Shown: piece after piece, positions 20,975 to 30,019 of the stretch
Numbering within the stretch: position 1 is the stretch's first letter
How the letters are laid out: the number at the start of each line of letters is the position of its first letter
The notes under the pieces: model-generated
Told to the model about the DNA's origin: nothing
What the model saw: the letters and a program-made list of their open reading frames with translations, nothing else
The model's database searches: none
Assembly (NCBI RefSeq): GCF_026686735.1
Contig: NZ_CP113432.1
Location: 3,895,001 to 3,959,000, forward strand
From: Pseudomonas triclosanedens
Lineage (GTDB): Bacteria; Pseudomonadota; Gammaproteobacteria; Pseudomonadales; Pseudomonadaceae
Direction of reading: 5' to 3'
DNA: 64,000 bases
Position numbers and translations under genes: made by a program

Positions 20975-22984
20975 ATGCCCCGATCCACCGACAGCAACAC
21001 CAGCCTGTCACTCACCGCCAGCTCGCTGTCGACGCTCTACCCCGCGTCGCTGGCCGGCGAAGAGGCGCTGAATGCGCTGGGCGCCTACAGCCTCGACGGA
21101 CTCAATGACGACGCCACGCCGGTGCTGACCGACGCCATCGCCAGCCACGTCACGGCGGTCCTGCACCACGACGCCCAGTCCCGCGCAATCGATGCCCAGG
21201 CCGCCGAGATCTACCAGCTCCCCGCCGACGCCAGCGCCGAACGCTTCCGGCTGGTGCTGCGCCCCTGGATCTGGTGGCTGACGCTCGCCAGCAACAACCG
21301 GGTGTTCCAGAACCTCGCCACCAGCGACATCGTTACCAGTATCTTCAAGGGCCACGGCTTCACCGACTTCAAGCTGTCGCTCAGCGGCAGCTACACACCG
21401 CGCGAGTATTGCGTGCAGTACGGCGAGACCGATTTCGCCTTCGTCTCGCGCCTGCTGGAAGAGGACGGCATCTTCTGGTTCTTCACCCACGAAGAGGGCA
21501 AGCACACTCTGGTGCTGGCCGACAGCAACGACGCGTTTCCTCCGATTCCCAACGGGCCCCAGGTGCCCTACCTGGGGCAGGCGCTGGGCGTGCGCGAGCT
21601 GCATGGCATTCGCTCGGCGCAGTACTGCCTGCAGGCAGTGGCCGGGACCTACAGCGCCACCGACTACCAGTTCACCACGCCCTCCACCTCGCTCTACTCC
21701 CGGGCCCAGGCGCAAACCGGGCCGCGCGCGCAGTACGAGCATCCCGGCGGCTACACCGCCAAGGCCCGTGGCGATGCGCTGACCAAGCAACGCGTGGATG
21801 GTCTGCGCAGCCAGGAGAAACGCCTGGTCGGCGAAAGCGATTGCCGTTGGCTGGTGCCGGGGCACTGGTTCACCCTGACCGGCCACGACGACGCCTCGCT
21901 GAACATCGACTGGGTGCTGACCCGGGTGACCCACGAGGCCGATCACGAGCAGTACCGCAACCGTTTCGAGGCGATCCCCAAGGCCACCGCCTACCGCCCT
22001 CCGCGCACCACTCCCAAGCCGTCCATGCACACGCAGACGGCCAAGGTCGTGGGCAAGGCCGGCGAGGAAATCTGGACCGACCAGTACGGGCGCATCAAGA
22101 TCCAGTTCCCCTGGGACCTCCAGGGCAAGAACGATGAAACCTCGTCATGCTGGGTGCGCGTGGTGCTGCCCTGGAGTGGCAAGGGCTTCGGCATGCAGTT
22201 CATCCCGCGCATCGGCCAGGAGGTGATCGTCACCTTCATCGACGGCGACCCGGACCGCCCGCTGGTCACCGGCTGCGTCTACAACGGCGACAACGCCCTG
22301 CCCTACGCACTGCCGGCCAACCAGACGCAATCGGGCATCAAGACCAACTCGTCCAAGGGTGGCGGCGGCTTCAACGAGCTGCGCTTCGAAGACAAGAAGG
22401 ATGCCGAGGAAGTCTTCCTGCAGGCGCAGAAGGACATGAAGGTCAACGTGCTCAACGACAGCACCGCCACCATCGGCCACGACGAGACGCTCACGGTGCA
22501 GAACGCCCGCACCCGCACGGTGAAGGACGGCGACGAGACCGTCACCCTGGAAAAGGGCAAGCGCAGCGTGACCATCCAGACCGGCAGCGACAGCCTGGAC
22601 GTGAAGGACAGCCGCACGGTGAAGGTCGGTGCCGACCAGACCCACAGCACCGGCGGCAACTACAGCCACAAGGTCAGCGGCAACTTCGAACTGGTCGTGG
22701 ACGGCAACCTCACCATCAAGGTCAGCGGTACGCTCACGCTGCAGAGCGGTGGCAGCCTGAGCCTGAAGACCGACGCCGACCTCGCCGCCCAGGCCGGTAC
22801 GTCCGTCACCTGCAAGGCCGGCACCACGCTGACCAACCAGGCGGGCACCTCGCTCACCAACAAGGCCGGCACCAACCTGACCAACGATGCCGGCGTCAGC
22901 CTCACCAACAAGGCCAGCGCCACGCAGACGGTGGATGGCGGCGGCATGCTGACCCTCAAGGGCGGCCTGGTGAAGATCAACTGA
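20975..22984 (+). CDS. vgrG: T6SS spike protein VgrG
   Basis: 669 aa. It has the gp27/gp44-like base (LVLRPWIWWLTLASNNRVFQ, then YCVQYGETDFAFVSRLLEEDGIFWFF) and the gp5 OB-fold part (DQYGRIKIQFPWD...SSCWVRV...SGKGFGMQFIPRIGQEVIVTFIDGDPDRPLVTG). The C-terminal needle has repeated short units around TSLTNKAGTNLTNDAG. There is no added C-terminal enzymatic domain, so cargo must be carried through adaptors or PAAR-type tips, for which downstream genes are candidates. Confidence 0.96.
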   Translation: MPRSTDSNTSLSLTASSLSTLYPASLAGEEALNALGAYSLDGLNDDATPVLTDAIASHVTAVLHHDAQSRAIDAQAAEIYQLPADASAERFRLVLRPWIWWLTLASNNRVFQNLATSDIVTSIFKGHGFTDFKLSLSGSYTPREYCVQYGETDFAFVSRLLEEDGIFWFFTHEEGKHTLVLADSNDAFPPIPNGPQVPYLGQALGVRELHGIRSAQYCLQAVAGTYSATDYQFTTPSTSLYSRAQAQTGPRAQYEHPGGYTAKARGDALTKQRVDGLRSQEKRLVGESDCRWLVPGHWFTLTGHDDASLNIDWVLTRVTHEADHEQYRNRFEAIPKATAYRPPRTTPKPSMHTQTAKVVGKAGEEIWTDQYGRIKIQFPWDLQGKNDETSSCWVRVVLPWSGKGFGMQFIPRIGQEVIVTFIDGDPDRPLVTGCVYNGDNALPYALPANQTQSGIKTNSSKGGGGFNELRFEDKKDAEEVFLQAQKDMKVNVLNDSTATIGHDETLTVQNARTRTVKDGDETVTLEKGKRSVTIQTGSDSLDVKDSRTVKVGADQTHSTGGNYSHKVSGNFELVVDGNLTIKVSGTLTLQSGGSLSLKTDADLAAQAGTSVTCKAGTTLTNQAGTSLTNKAGTNLTNDAGVSLTNKASATQTVDGGGMLTLKGGLVKIN

Positions 22985-22994
22985 GGACAGCGAC

Positions 22995-23540
22995 ATGGCC
23001 AAGAGCGGAACCCTCGACCTCACCCGCGGCGACAGCACCCTGCAGGGCCGCCTGCACGACGGTGCCCTGGAAGGCCCGTTGCGCATCGCCGAGCGCGGCA
23101 CCCCCCAGGCCAGCCTGGGCTACCAGGGCGGCGAACTGCACGGAACCAGCGTCCTCTACCACCCCAACGGCAAAGTCAGCGCGCGGCTGCCCTACGTGCG
23201 CGGGCAGTTGCACGGCGAAGCGAGCTTTCACTCCGCCGAAGGCGGCTTGCAGCGCAAGGTCAACTACCGCGACGGGCGCATGCACGGTGAAGTCAGCAAC
23301 TACTTCCCCGACGGCAGCCTGGCCGAGCAGAGCTTCTACCGCGACGGCGTGCAGGACGGCCCGCTGCGCCGCTTCCACGGCAACGGCCAGTTGGCGCAGG
23401 AAGCCCGCTACGTCAGGGGCACGCCCCTGGAGCAACCCCGCGCCTACGCCGAGAACGGGCGCCCGCTGGATGAGAACGGCAAGCCGATGTCGTGGTTGCG
23501 CTGGTGGCTGAGCGAACGCGCCGCGCCTGGCGATGTTTGA
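22995..23540 (+). CDS. MORN-repeat (YwqK-antitoxin-like) protein after vgrG
   Basis: 181 aa, starting 10 bp after vgrG. It consists of tandem MORN-variant repeats such as GELHGTSVLYHPNGKVSARL, GRMHGEVSNYFPDGSLAEQS and DGPLRRFHGNGQLAQEARY. No signal peptide is present. Members of this family are often annotated as YwqK-type antitoxins and are frequent beside VgrG and effector genes. Here it lies between vgrG and a putative toxin, so an immunity, adaptor or stabilising role is plausible but unproven. Confidence 0.8.
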   Translation: MAKSGTLDLTRGDSTLQGRLHDGALEGPLRIAERGTPQASLGYQGGELHGTSVLYHPNGKVSARLPYVRGQLHGEASFHSAEGGLQRKVNYRDGRMHGEVSNYFPDGSLAEQSFYRDGVQDGPLRRFHGNGQLAQEARYVRGTPLEQPRAYAENGRPLDENGKPMSWLRWWLSERAAPGDV

Positions 23541-23575
23541 GTGACAGTTGAACTGAAGGGAATCCAGGTGAGCGT

Positions 23576-24976
23576 ATGAGAATCAAGTATCTGTTTCAGA
23601 AGCCTGCGCAGATCGAAGACCCGTTCAATGCACACCTGGCCGATGCCCTGGAGGCGTTCTTCGTCACCACGAAACAGGCGCGACGCGATCGTAGTTCGGA
23701 GCTGGTGCAGAACTTCATCAAGCAGTCGCAATCGCCGGACGTTTATGCACGTCTCCACGCTTACGAGCGGGGATACCTGAGCTCGGGATTCTCGACTATT
23801 GACCAGATAAAGACCGATATGAAAGTCGCGCTGACAAGGTCCGCCGGCGAGTACAAGAAGTCCGAGTCGAGTAGTTCATTCGCCGAAGCCCTGCAGAAGG
23901 GTGAAATCTATCGCACCAAGCTGAACACCCAACTGAAGTATGAGGAAAACGGCGCCAAGAACCTCCTCACCATCCGGATGGGAGAGGCCGAGATAGGTCG
24001 CATCCTCTTCCAGGACCAGCGCTTCGCCAAACTCGACCCACAGCCTGCGAACATCAAGAATGAAGTCTGGATCCGGCATAACGACCCGACCTGCCACTAC
24101 ATCCGCTACGAGATTGGCAAGAACCAGCGCTTCGTCAGGCGATTCGCCACTCGCGGCCTGAACCAGAGCGATGTGCGAAACATCGCCAAGAAGAAAGACC
24201 TGCAGGCGGTCGAGCAGTCGAACACTCCCAGGGACTACGAGCTCAAGACCATCAAAGACAAAAAGATCGCCCTTGGGCAGACCAGCGAATACAAAAACAA
24301 TAAAACCGACCTCAGCTTCGGCAACATGATCCTCAGCCATACGCGAGGATGGTCGAAAAGATTCATTTCCACCTCCGTCACTCGCCGCCCGGTGTTCTCT
24401 ACCCGCGGCACGCAATTCCGCAGCCTGTTCGGCCAGGTGATCATCGACCTGGCCAAGGTCGACGCAAGCCAGATATTCGACATCCACACACCCGACGCCA
24501 TGTTCTATTTCAGCGTCAGCTCGCAGGACCTCATCCAGGTCAGAAAAACACGAGCGAGCCCCGACCAGACGCTTTCCGGAGAACAACTGCTGGCCGCACT
24601 GGATGCCGTCCGCACCCGGGAAGTCCTGATCAAGTCCACCATCCCCAAGGAAGCGGTACTCACTGATGGAGGGATGGAATGTATCCTCGGGGTGTACAAC
24701 AGCAAGCAGCCAGATGCCCAGAAGTTCCATCAGGAGGCGGAAAGGATATTCCTCGCAAGTGGCATAGCCATCGCGAAAGAGGACACGGAAACTCCGTCCT
24801 ATCGAGATCCGAGCGGCTGGTTCAAGTACTACAGATTCGCTTCCGCCGCGAAACTCAGCGAGGCCAGCGACCTGTTGCTCAAGCAGAGGCCGGCTATCAA
24901 CTTCCAGTACGAGAAGTTGAAATGCTATGACTTTCCCAAAAACCTGCCCAAGGGCTTCCCCCCGGAAAAAACGTGA
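23576..24976 (+). CDS. Putative T6SS effector with ADP-ribosyltransferase-like features
   Basis: 466 aa, visibly less GC-rich than its neighbours, with many Lys, Asn and Ser. No signal peptide. The N-terminal half is unrecognised. The C-terminal half has an STS at 265-267 (FISTSVTRRP), then a strand GQVIIDLAKV with FDIHTPD, then REVLIKSTIPKEAVL with Glu349. The order (STS, GxVIxxDLxKV, ExLI...IPxEAV) recalls ADP-ribosyltransferase-fold toxins, where STS supports the NAD pocket and a Glu is catalytic. This is an inference from motif order, not a firm match. The location after vgrG and the MORN gene supports an effector. Confidence 0.55.
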   Translation: MRIKYLFQKPAQIEDPFNAHLADALEAFFVTTKQARRDRSSELVQNFIKQSQSPDVYARLHAYERGYLSSGFSTIDQIKTDMKVALTRSAGEYKKSESSSSFAEALQKGEIYRTKLNTQLKYEENGAKNLLTIRMGEAEIGRILFQDQRFAKLDPQPANIKNEVWIRHNDPTCHYIRYEIGKNQRFVRRFATRGLNQSDVRNIAKKKDLQAVEQSNTPRDYELKTIKDKKIALGQTSEYKNNKTDLSFGNMILSHTRGWSKRFISTSVTRRPVFSTRGTQFRSLFGQVIIDLAKVDASQIFDIHTPDAMFYFSVSSQDLIQVRKTRASPDQTLSGEQLLAALDAVRTREVLIKSTIPKEAVLTDGGMECILGVYNSKQPDAQKFHQEAERIFLASGIAIAKEDTETPSYRDPSGWFKYYRFASAAKLSEASDLLLKQRPAINFQYEKLKCYDFPKNLPKGFPPEKT

Positions 24977-24997
24977 TCCTGCCGTGACCGATCGGCA

Positions 24998-25393
24998 TCA
25001 GGGAATCAGTTCCTGCACCTGGCCCGGTACCAGCACCTTGATCACCCCGCCCCAACTGCACATGAGCACACCGTTGGCATTCAGGGCGGGCATGCCGCCG
25101 AGCAGCACGCTGGGCGGGCCACCGGGAACCCAGGGCGCAGCGGTGGCCGGTATGCAGGGCATCGGTGTCAGCACCCCGAGCGCAGCGGCGGTGGCCGCTG
25201 CCACCGCAGGGTTCGCCGGGCTGCTGCACATACCGAAGGGAAGTATGTTCACCAGTGGGATGTGATCCTGCAGGTTGGCGGCCGGCATGCCCGAGGTCAG
25301 CGTCCTGTTGACCGGCAGAACGTTGAGCATCGACGGCGCCATGCCGAAACTGCATTGCAGCGTGGCGCCGCTGCATACGTGAGGACATCCCAT
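24998..25393 (-). CDS. DUF4280 PAAR-like spike-tip protein
   Basis: 131 aa from MGCPHVCSG; AGGAG lies 10 bases before this ATG, and an in-frame start at 25444 would add 17 residues. The family pattern is clear: LQCSFGMAPSMLNVLP, LTSGMPAANLQDHIPLVNI, FGMCSSPANPAVAAATAAALG, LTPMPCIPATAAPW, and MCSWGGVIKVLVPGQ. DUF4280 proteins resemble PAAR tips and are thought to sharpen or load VgrG spikes. Conserved Cys and Met residues may bind metal. It follows the lipase gene on the same strand, suggesting an effector and tip pair, and converges with the 466-aa gene. Confidence 0.88.
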   Translation of the reverse strand: MGCPHVCSGATLQCSFGMAPSMLNVLPVNRTLTSGMPAANLQDHIPLVNILPFGMCSSPANPAVAAATAAALGVLTPMPCIPATAAPWVPGGPPSVLLGGMPALNANGVLMCSWGGVIKVLVPGQVQELIP

Positions 25394-25548
25394 TGCATTG
25401 GTGCTCCTGAAGCCATTGCGACCGCGGAGCGTACGAGTGCTCATTGGGCCGCCTGTTCACCGTCGCAACCGCGTACCGACTGGCTGCATGGATTTCTCTG
25501 GACATTAGCGGAGGGCGAGTCAGCAATCATTGTCCTGGATGGAGGCTT

Positions 25549-26745
25549 TCATCCCTGCCCTGGCTTCGACGGCGTTGTCATATAGGCAATAGCACCGATC
25601 ACTCCGCCGATAAGCAAGGTCGTGAGCATTCCCGGCCGACCTCCTCTGGGAATTTTTATCGGATTATGCACTTTCGGAGAGAAAACCATTCCCTGGCGTC
25701 CTCTGACGACCGGTTTCTGGCGCGTCGTATAATTCGCACTATCGTTGACAGCATGTTTATGGACGGTATCACTGAACTGCTTATAAAGCTTGTCATCGAA
25801 CCTGGAATCGAAAAGTTGCTTATTGGCCAACGCAATGCGAATCGCCTCGCTGGCAACACAGATACTTTTAAGCGCAGAATCCGATGGAAATGACAGCCCG
25901 CTATGCAACTCGCCAAACGGCCGTCTCGAAAAACCCTGCCCACTGGATAATTCCTTTAAGACCCCCGGATTCGTGACCGAAGAGCTGGCATCGAACGCAT
26001 CCAGAATGGACTCATGGTAATCGGAAGTGGAAACCGGCAAGCCAAGCCGCCTTTTCAAATCCAGGTAGTTGAATGTGGAAACCGGGCTCTGCGTACTGCC
26101 TCCTACATCCCCGTGCACGCCAATCGAATAGTCCGGATCAAGGGTCGTGGCGAACTCGTCCTCCACCGTCAGGTTCAGTGCATCGAAGAAAGGTCTGGAC
26201 TCATGGACCGACCGCTGGTTGTAGCAGTAACTGACGATCTTCGGGATTTCCAGCGTATTACCCGCCACCAGCTTCGGCCCTGGCACCGGGTCCAGCAGAA
26301 ACATTTTTATACGGATATTGTCCCCTGGAACGACCACACCGAGTTCTGCCAGTTTTCTTGCCACAAGAACCGCCGTTACCGCCCCTCGACTGAACCCGAC
26401 CATGACAACTTCGGTAACGCCCAGCTTCTGGAGATCCTTGAACTTTTCAACTCCCTCATCGACATTCTCATAAACACCATCCCCGAAAAAATTTCCGGCA
26501 AGAGTGTCCCTGATAATATCGAAGTGAAAGGGAATCTCGTGAGCGGGGGGATATAGCTCACCCCGCGCCAGATCGAAGTCCGTTTTTTTTGCCTTCCTGA
26601 TCACGGTGTCCGATGTTCCCGGCCCGGCTATGGTCTCGACCGGTAATCCAGCAGCTTCGAGTTCCCTTGCCAACCTTACCGTGTGTTCATTTCCACTGGC
26701 CGCATTTTGCCCGGTCCCATCAAATATCAGATATGCAGTTTCCAT
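25549..26745 (-). CDS. DUF2235-type alpha/beta hydrolase, probable T6SS lipase effector
   Basis: 398 aa. Nucleophile motif GFSRGA with Ser119; candidate acid Asp152 (FLLDPVPG) and candidate base His211 (IGVHGDVGG). The N-terminus YLIFDGTGQN is typical of DUF2235 hydrolases related to Tle1 phospholipases. A hydrophobic segment near the C-terminus (about 370-387, MLTTLLIGGVIGAIAYM) could insert in a membrane. The base composition is more A/T-rich than the T6SS core, suggesting horizontal gain. It is oriented opposite to vgrG and followed by the PAAR-like gene. No obvious immunity gene follows it. Confidence 0.82.
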   Translation of the reverse strand: METAYLIFDGTGQNAASGNEHTVRLARELEAAGLPVETIAGPGTSDTVIRKAKKTDFDLARGELYPPAHEIPFHFDIIRDTLAGNFFGDGVYENVDEGVEKFKDLQKLGVTEVVMVGFSRGAVTAVLVARKLAELGVVVPGDNIRIKMFLLDPVPGPKLVAGNTLEIPKIVSYCYNQRSVHESRPFFDALNLTVEDEFATTLDPDYSIGVHGDVGGSTQSPVSTFNYLDLKRRLGLPVSTSDYHESILDAFDASSSVTNPGVLKELSSGQGFSRRPFGELHSGLSFPSDSALKSICVASEAIRIALANKQLFDSRFDDKLYKQFSDTVHKHAVNDSANYTTRQKPVVRGRQGMVFSPKVHNPIKIPRGGRPGMLTTLLIGGVIGAIAYMTTPSKPGQG

Positions 26746-26882
26746 TACTTCTCCATTTATCAGAACGCCACGGCAACTACGCTATCCAGCATTTACCGTG
26801 GTGCTTCCATTCAGATCATCATGGACATATGAAAGAGCCACACAAGTTTTAGCCGCTGTTCCGCGCTGGCGCTAGTTACAGA

Positions 26883-26912
26883 GCGCCCCCGCCCCAGGGG
26901 CAGGGGGCGGGC
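26883..26912 (-). terminator. GC-rich hairpin just after the cupin stop codon
   Basis: C-rich and G-rich halves (GCCCCCGCCCC and GGGGCAGGGGGC) can pair with a small loop and one bulge, right after the cupin stop on the minus strand. There is no clear U-run after it, so termination would be weak or Rho-assisted. Confidence 0.4.
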
Positions 26913-26913
26913 T

Positions 26914-27258
26914 TCAAATCTGCCGGACGATATCGACGGAAATCTCGATTGCCGTGATCGCTCCCCGGTTTTCCAGCCAGTGCGTGGTGTTGCGGTCCTC
27001 CGGCCAGCCCACGCCGGGGCCGTAGTCGGTGGCGATGCCGTTGCGATGGTCGGTGATGGTGCCTTGCAGGATGAACACGGTACCGGGCCTGTCCTTGTGA
27101 TCGTGGACCGGCCCGAACACGCCGCCGGGAGCGATGGTCACCTTGCGCATCCGCAGGTGGCGGCCTGCCATGCCGTCGATCTCGGGGCCGAGGTCGACCG
27201 TCGCCAGCAGTTCCACCGTTACGCCCCTCGTCTCGTGTGACGCCTGCTCGTCGCTCAT
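26914..27258 (-). CDS. Small cupin-domain protein
   Basis: 114 aa from MSDEQASHE, with a strong AGGAGG 6 bases upstream; the longer frame to 27303 has none. A single beta-barrel cupin: metal-binding motif 1 is GPVHDHKDRPGTVFILQGTITDH, and motif 2 shows GVGWPEDRNTTHWLENRG. The substrate cannot be deduced. It is divergent from the diguanylate cyclase with a 425-bp gap and seems unrelated to the T6SS. Confidence 0.82.
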   Translation of the reverse strand: MSDEQASHETRGVTVELLATVDLGPEIDGMAGRHLRMRKVTIAPGGVFGPVHDHKDRPGTVFILQGTITDHRNGIATDYGPGVGWPEDRNTTHWLENRGAITAIEISVDIVRQI

Positions 27259-27683
27259 GCTGCCCTCCTCGCCTGCCCGGCAGGCCCAGTGGAAGAAAGA
27301 CACGCCGTGTCTCCTTCATCAGTGAAGCGCTGCTTCGCCGTCCGGTGCGGCGTTCGATGCCGCCAGCGCCCGAAAGGCGACGAAAGGCTGCGCGATGGCG
27401 CGGCTGAATACTCTTGCAGCGATTTTCCTCCCGCTTCCCGGCCAGCCACCCCGCCTCCGCCGTGTGCCGCGAGTGGCAATACGCTCGCCAGACATCAGCG
27501 CCGAATGGCCATCCGCCGACACTTGCCTATGCTCTGCAAAGCGCCATGCCTGAGGCGGCCGCGCGTGACGAGCCCACCTGACCAGATCGGACCCGAGCAT
27601 TTCATGGCCCAACCTGTGAAGCCCACGTATCCCGCTTCCGCCAACGAGGCGGCAGCCCCCTCACCTTCCCTTCGGCGGCGCGC
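27259..27683. promoter_or_regulatory. Divergent intergenic region between cupin and diguanylate cyclase
   Basis: The 425 bp contain both promoters but no consensus element I can define. A 27-codon frame (27604-27687, starting MAQPVKPTYP) ends in an ATGA overlap with the cyclase start. As the cyclase itself has no good ribosome site, this short frame may act as a translational leader. Nothing else was recognised. Confidence 0.35.
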
Positions 27684-29231
27684 ATGATCAGGGAACGCGT
27701 CGTCACCCTGCGTGGCATGCTGCTGGTCTTCGTCCTGCTGACCACCCTGGCCACCCTCTGCAACAGCCTGTTCGTCGCCTATCAGGTACAGCGCGACGCT
27801 CTGATCCACTCCGCGCGCGAAGCCAACAGCGCCTACGCGGCGAAGGTCGCGTCCAGCATCGGCGAGTTCCTCAATTCGGCGCACCGCCACCTCAGCTACA
27901 GCACGGCGATCCTGTCCCGGCACATGAACGACCCGCAGGTGATCCGCGCCGAAGCCGTGCGCCTGCAGGCACAGGATGCGTACTTCAACTCCATTGCCAT
28001 CGTCGATGCCACCGGCAAGGTGCTGCAGGCATACCCCGACGCGCTGCAGATCGTCGGCACTACGCTGCGCTCGGAGGGCATCCTGCAGGCGCTGAAGGAA
28101 CGTCGCCCGCTGGTCAGCCAGGCTTACGAATCGGTGGCGGGCAATCTGGTGGTGTTCATCTCGCAACCCATCGTCAGCCCCTCGGGGGAATTCCTCGGGG
28201 TGGTCGGCGGCTCGGTCTATATCGTCAAGCAGAGCATGCTGCACACCATCATCAGCAGCCACTTCCATCGCGACGGTACCTTCGCCTTCGTCGCAGACGC
28301 CAACCGGCGCCTGCTGTATCACCCCAACCAATCCCGGCTCGGCGAACTGCTGGGCCGCAGCGCCACGGTGGACGCCGCGCTGCGCGGCGAAAGCGGCGCG
28401 CAGGAGATCGTCAACTACCGGGGCATTCCGATGCTCGCCGGCTACGCGCCGGTCGCCGATGCCAACTGGGCGGTGGTGGCGCAGCAGCCTCGGGAGCTCA
28501 CGCTGGTGACACTGCGCGAGCTGATGACCTCGATGCTCATCGGCATCATTCCGGCGAGCCTCGTCGGCCTGGTGCTGATCTGGGCCGGCGCTGCGCTGAT
28601 CAGCCATCCCTTGCAACAACTGGCCAAGGGCGCGGACAAGCTCTCGGCCCCGGAGACCACCGCGAAACTGCGCGAGGTGAAGACCTGGTACGCCGAAGCC
28701 GCCGCCATTCGCCAGGCGTTGCTCACCGGGGTGCAATTGCTGCAGCAGAAGCTCGGCCGCCTGAGCCACGAGGCGCAAAGCGATCCGCTGACCGGGCTGG
28801 CCAACCGCCGGGCGATGGATTCGGCGCTGGAAGTGCTCACGCGGGCGAACCTGCACTACTCGGTGCTGGCGCTGGACATCGACTATTTCAAGCGCGTCAA
28901 CGACACCTACGGACACGACGCGGGGGACGAGGCGCTCAAACGGGTGGCGGCGATTCTGCGGCAGTACTCGCGGGGCGAGGACCTGGCCTGCCGTTCGGGT
29001 GGCGAGGAGTTCGTACTGCTGCTGCCCGATACCCCCCTGGAGACCGCAAGGGGCATCGCCGAGCGCATCCGCGGTGCCGTGGAGGCGGCCGAGGTGCCGC
29101 GGGTCGGGCACCTGACCATATCCATCGGTGCGGCCAGCGGAGTGGGCGAGCCGGAAGCCATCCTGAAGGCCGCCGACGAGTGCCTCTACCGGGCCAAGCA
29201 ATCAGGACGCAACCGGGTGGTGGCGGGCTGA
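27684..29231 (+). CDS. Membrane diguanylate cyclase with Cache-type sensor
   Basis: 515 aa. TM1 (about 10-32) and TM2 (LIGIIPASLVGLVLIWAGAAL, near 285-307) enclose a roughly 250-residue periplasmic dCache-like sensor. A linker leads to a C-terminal GGDEF domain (DPLTGLANRRAMDSAL onward). The active site is intact as GGEEF at 439-443, and the inhibitory I-site RGED is at 430-433, five residues before it. It should synthesise cyclic di-GMP with product feedback. No EAL domain is present. Confidence 0.92.
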   Translation: MIRERVVTLRGMLLVFVLLTTLATLCNSLFVAYQVQRDALIHSAREANSAYAAKVASSIGEFLNSAHRHLSYSTAILSRHMNDPQVIRAEAVRLQAQDAYFNSIAIVDATGKVLQAYPDALQIVGTTLRSEGILQALKERRPLVSQAYESVAGNLVVFISQPIVSPSGEFLGVVGGSVYIVKQSMLHTIISSHFHRDGTFAFVADANRRLLYHPNQSRLGELLGRSATVDAALRGESGAQEIVNYRGIPMLAGYAPVADANWAVVAQQPRELTLVTLRELMTSMLIGIIPASLVGLVLIWAGAALISHPLQQLAKGADKLSAPETTAKLREVKTWYAEAAAIRQALLTGVQLLQQKLGRLSHEAQSDPLTGLANRRAMDSALEVLTRANLHYSVLALDIDYFKRVNDTYGHDAGDEALKRVAAILRQYSRGEDLACRSGGEEFVLLLPDTPLETARGIAERIRGAVEAAEVPRVGHLTISIGAASGVGEPEAILKAADECLYRAKQSGRNRVVAG

Positions 29232-29336
29232 ACCGCCGGGAGACTGGGTCCGGTGCGCCCGACCGGCTCTGCACAGCCGGCCGGGCCACCGGTGCCAGGC
29301 GCCGCGCCTGCACGCGCAGCGCGTGGACGGACCGCC

Positions 29337-29963
29337 TTACTTGCCGGCGGTGAGTGTGCTGTAGCTGGTGATGAGGTTGCGGTAATCGGGGATGTGGCTG
29401 GAGAACAGCGCTGCCAGGCCCTCGATGTCGTTGCGCCAGTCGCGGTGCAGCTCACAGGCCACGCCGAACCAGGTCATCATCTGCGCGCCGGCGGCTTCCA
29501 TGCGGCGCCACGCCGCGTCGCGGGTGACTTCGTTGAAGGTGCCCGAAGCATCGGCCACCACGAAGACGTCGAAGCCCTCCTCCAGTGCCGACAGCGCCGG
29601 GAATGCCACGCACACTTCGGTCACCACGCCGGCGATGATCAGTTGTTTCTTGCCGGTGGCCCTGACTGCCTTGACGAAATCCTCGTTGTCCCAGGCGTTG
29701 ATGTTGCCCGGCCGCGCGATGTACGGGGCATCGGGGAACAGGTCTTTGAGTTCGGGAACCAGCGGACCATTGGGGCCGCTCTCAAAACTGGTGGTGAGGA
29801 TGGTCGGCAGCTTGAAGTACTTGGCCAGGTCGGCCAGTGCCAGGACATTGTTCTTGAACTTGTCCGGATCGATGTCGCGAACCAGCGAGAGCAGACCAGC
29901 CTGGTGATCGACCAGCAGTACGGCGGCCTGGGACTTGTCGAGACGGACGTAGGGCTTGCTCAT
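29337..29963 (-). CDS. YcaC-like isochorismatase-superfamily hydrolase, copy 1
   Basis: 208 aa. Family residues: Asp19 in VLLVDHQAG, Arg84 in YIARPGNINAWDN, and Cys118 in GVVTEVCVAF, which match the catalytic positions of YcaC-type hydrolases. The natural substrate of the family is uncertain. It is the last gene of the leftward set pirin - copy 2 - copy 1, separated from copy 2 by a perfect hairpin. Confidence 0.9.
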   Translation of the reverse strand: MSKPYVRLDKSQAAVLLVDHQAGLLSLVRDIDPDKFKNNVLALADLAKYFKLPTILTTSFESGPNGPLVPELKDLFPDAPYIARPGNINAWDNEDFVKAVRATGKKQLIIAGVVTEVCVAFPALSALEEGFDVFVVADASGTFNEVTRDAAWRRMEAAGAQMMTWFGVACELHRDWRNDIEGLAALFSSHIPDYRNLITSYSTLTAGK

Positions 29964-29989
29964 GACGTTTCCTCATTTGCAGATTGAAA

Positions 29990-30009
29990 GCCCGGCGCGT
30001 ACGCCGGGC
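29990..30009 (-). terminator. Perfect hairpin between the two YcaC-like genes
   Basis: GCCCGGCG / CGCCGGGC form an 8-bp stem around CGTA. Read on the minus strand it follows the stop of copy 2 by about 10 bp and is trailed by TTTCAA, a short U-poor tail. It may partly terminate or stabilise the upstream message. Confidence 0.5.
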
Positions 30010-30019
30010 GCGGGGTGAC

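Noticed and set aside
22780..22984. Repeats at the end of vgrG as a possible CRISPR-like or tandem array
   Set aside because: They are in-frame coding repeats of the VgrG needle, irregular in length and without spacers.
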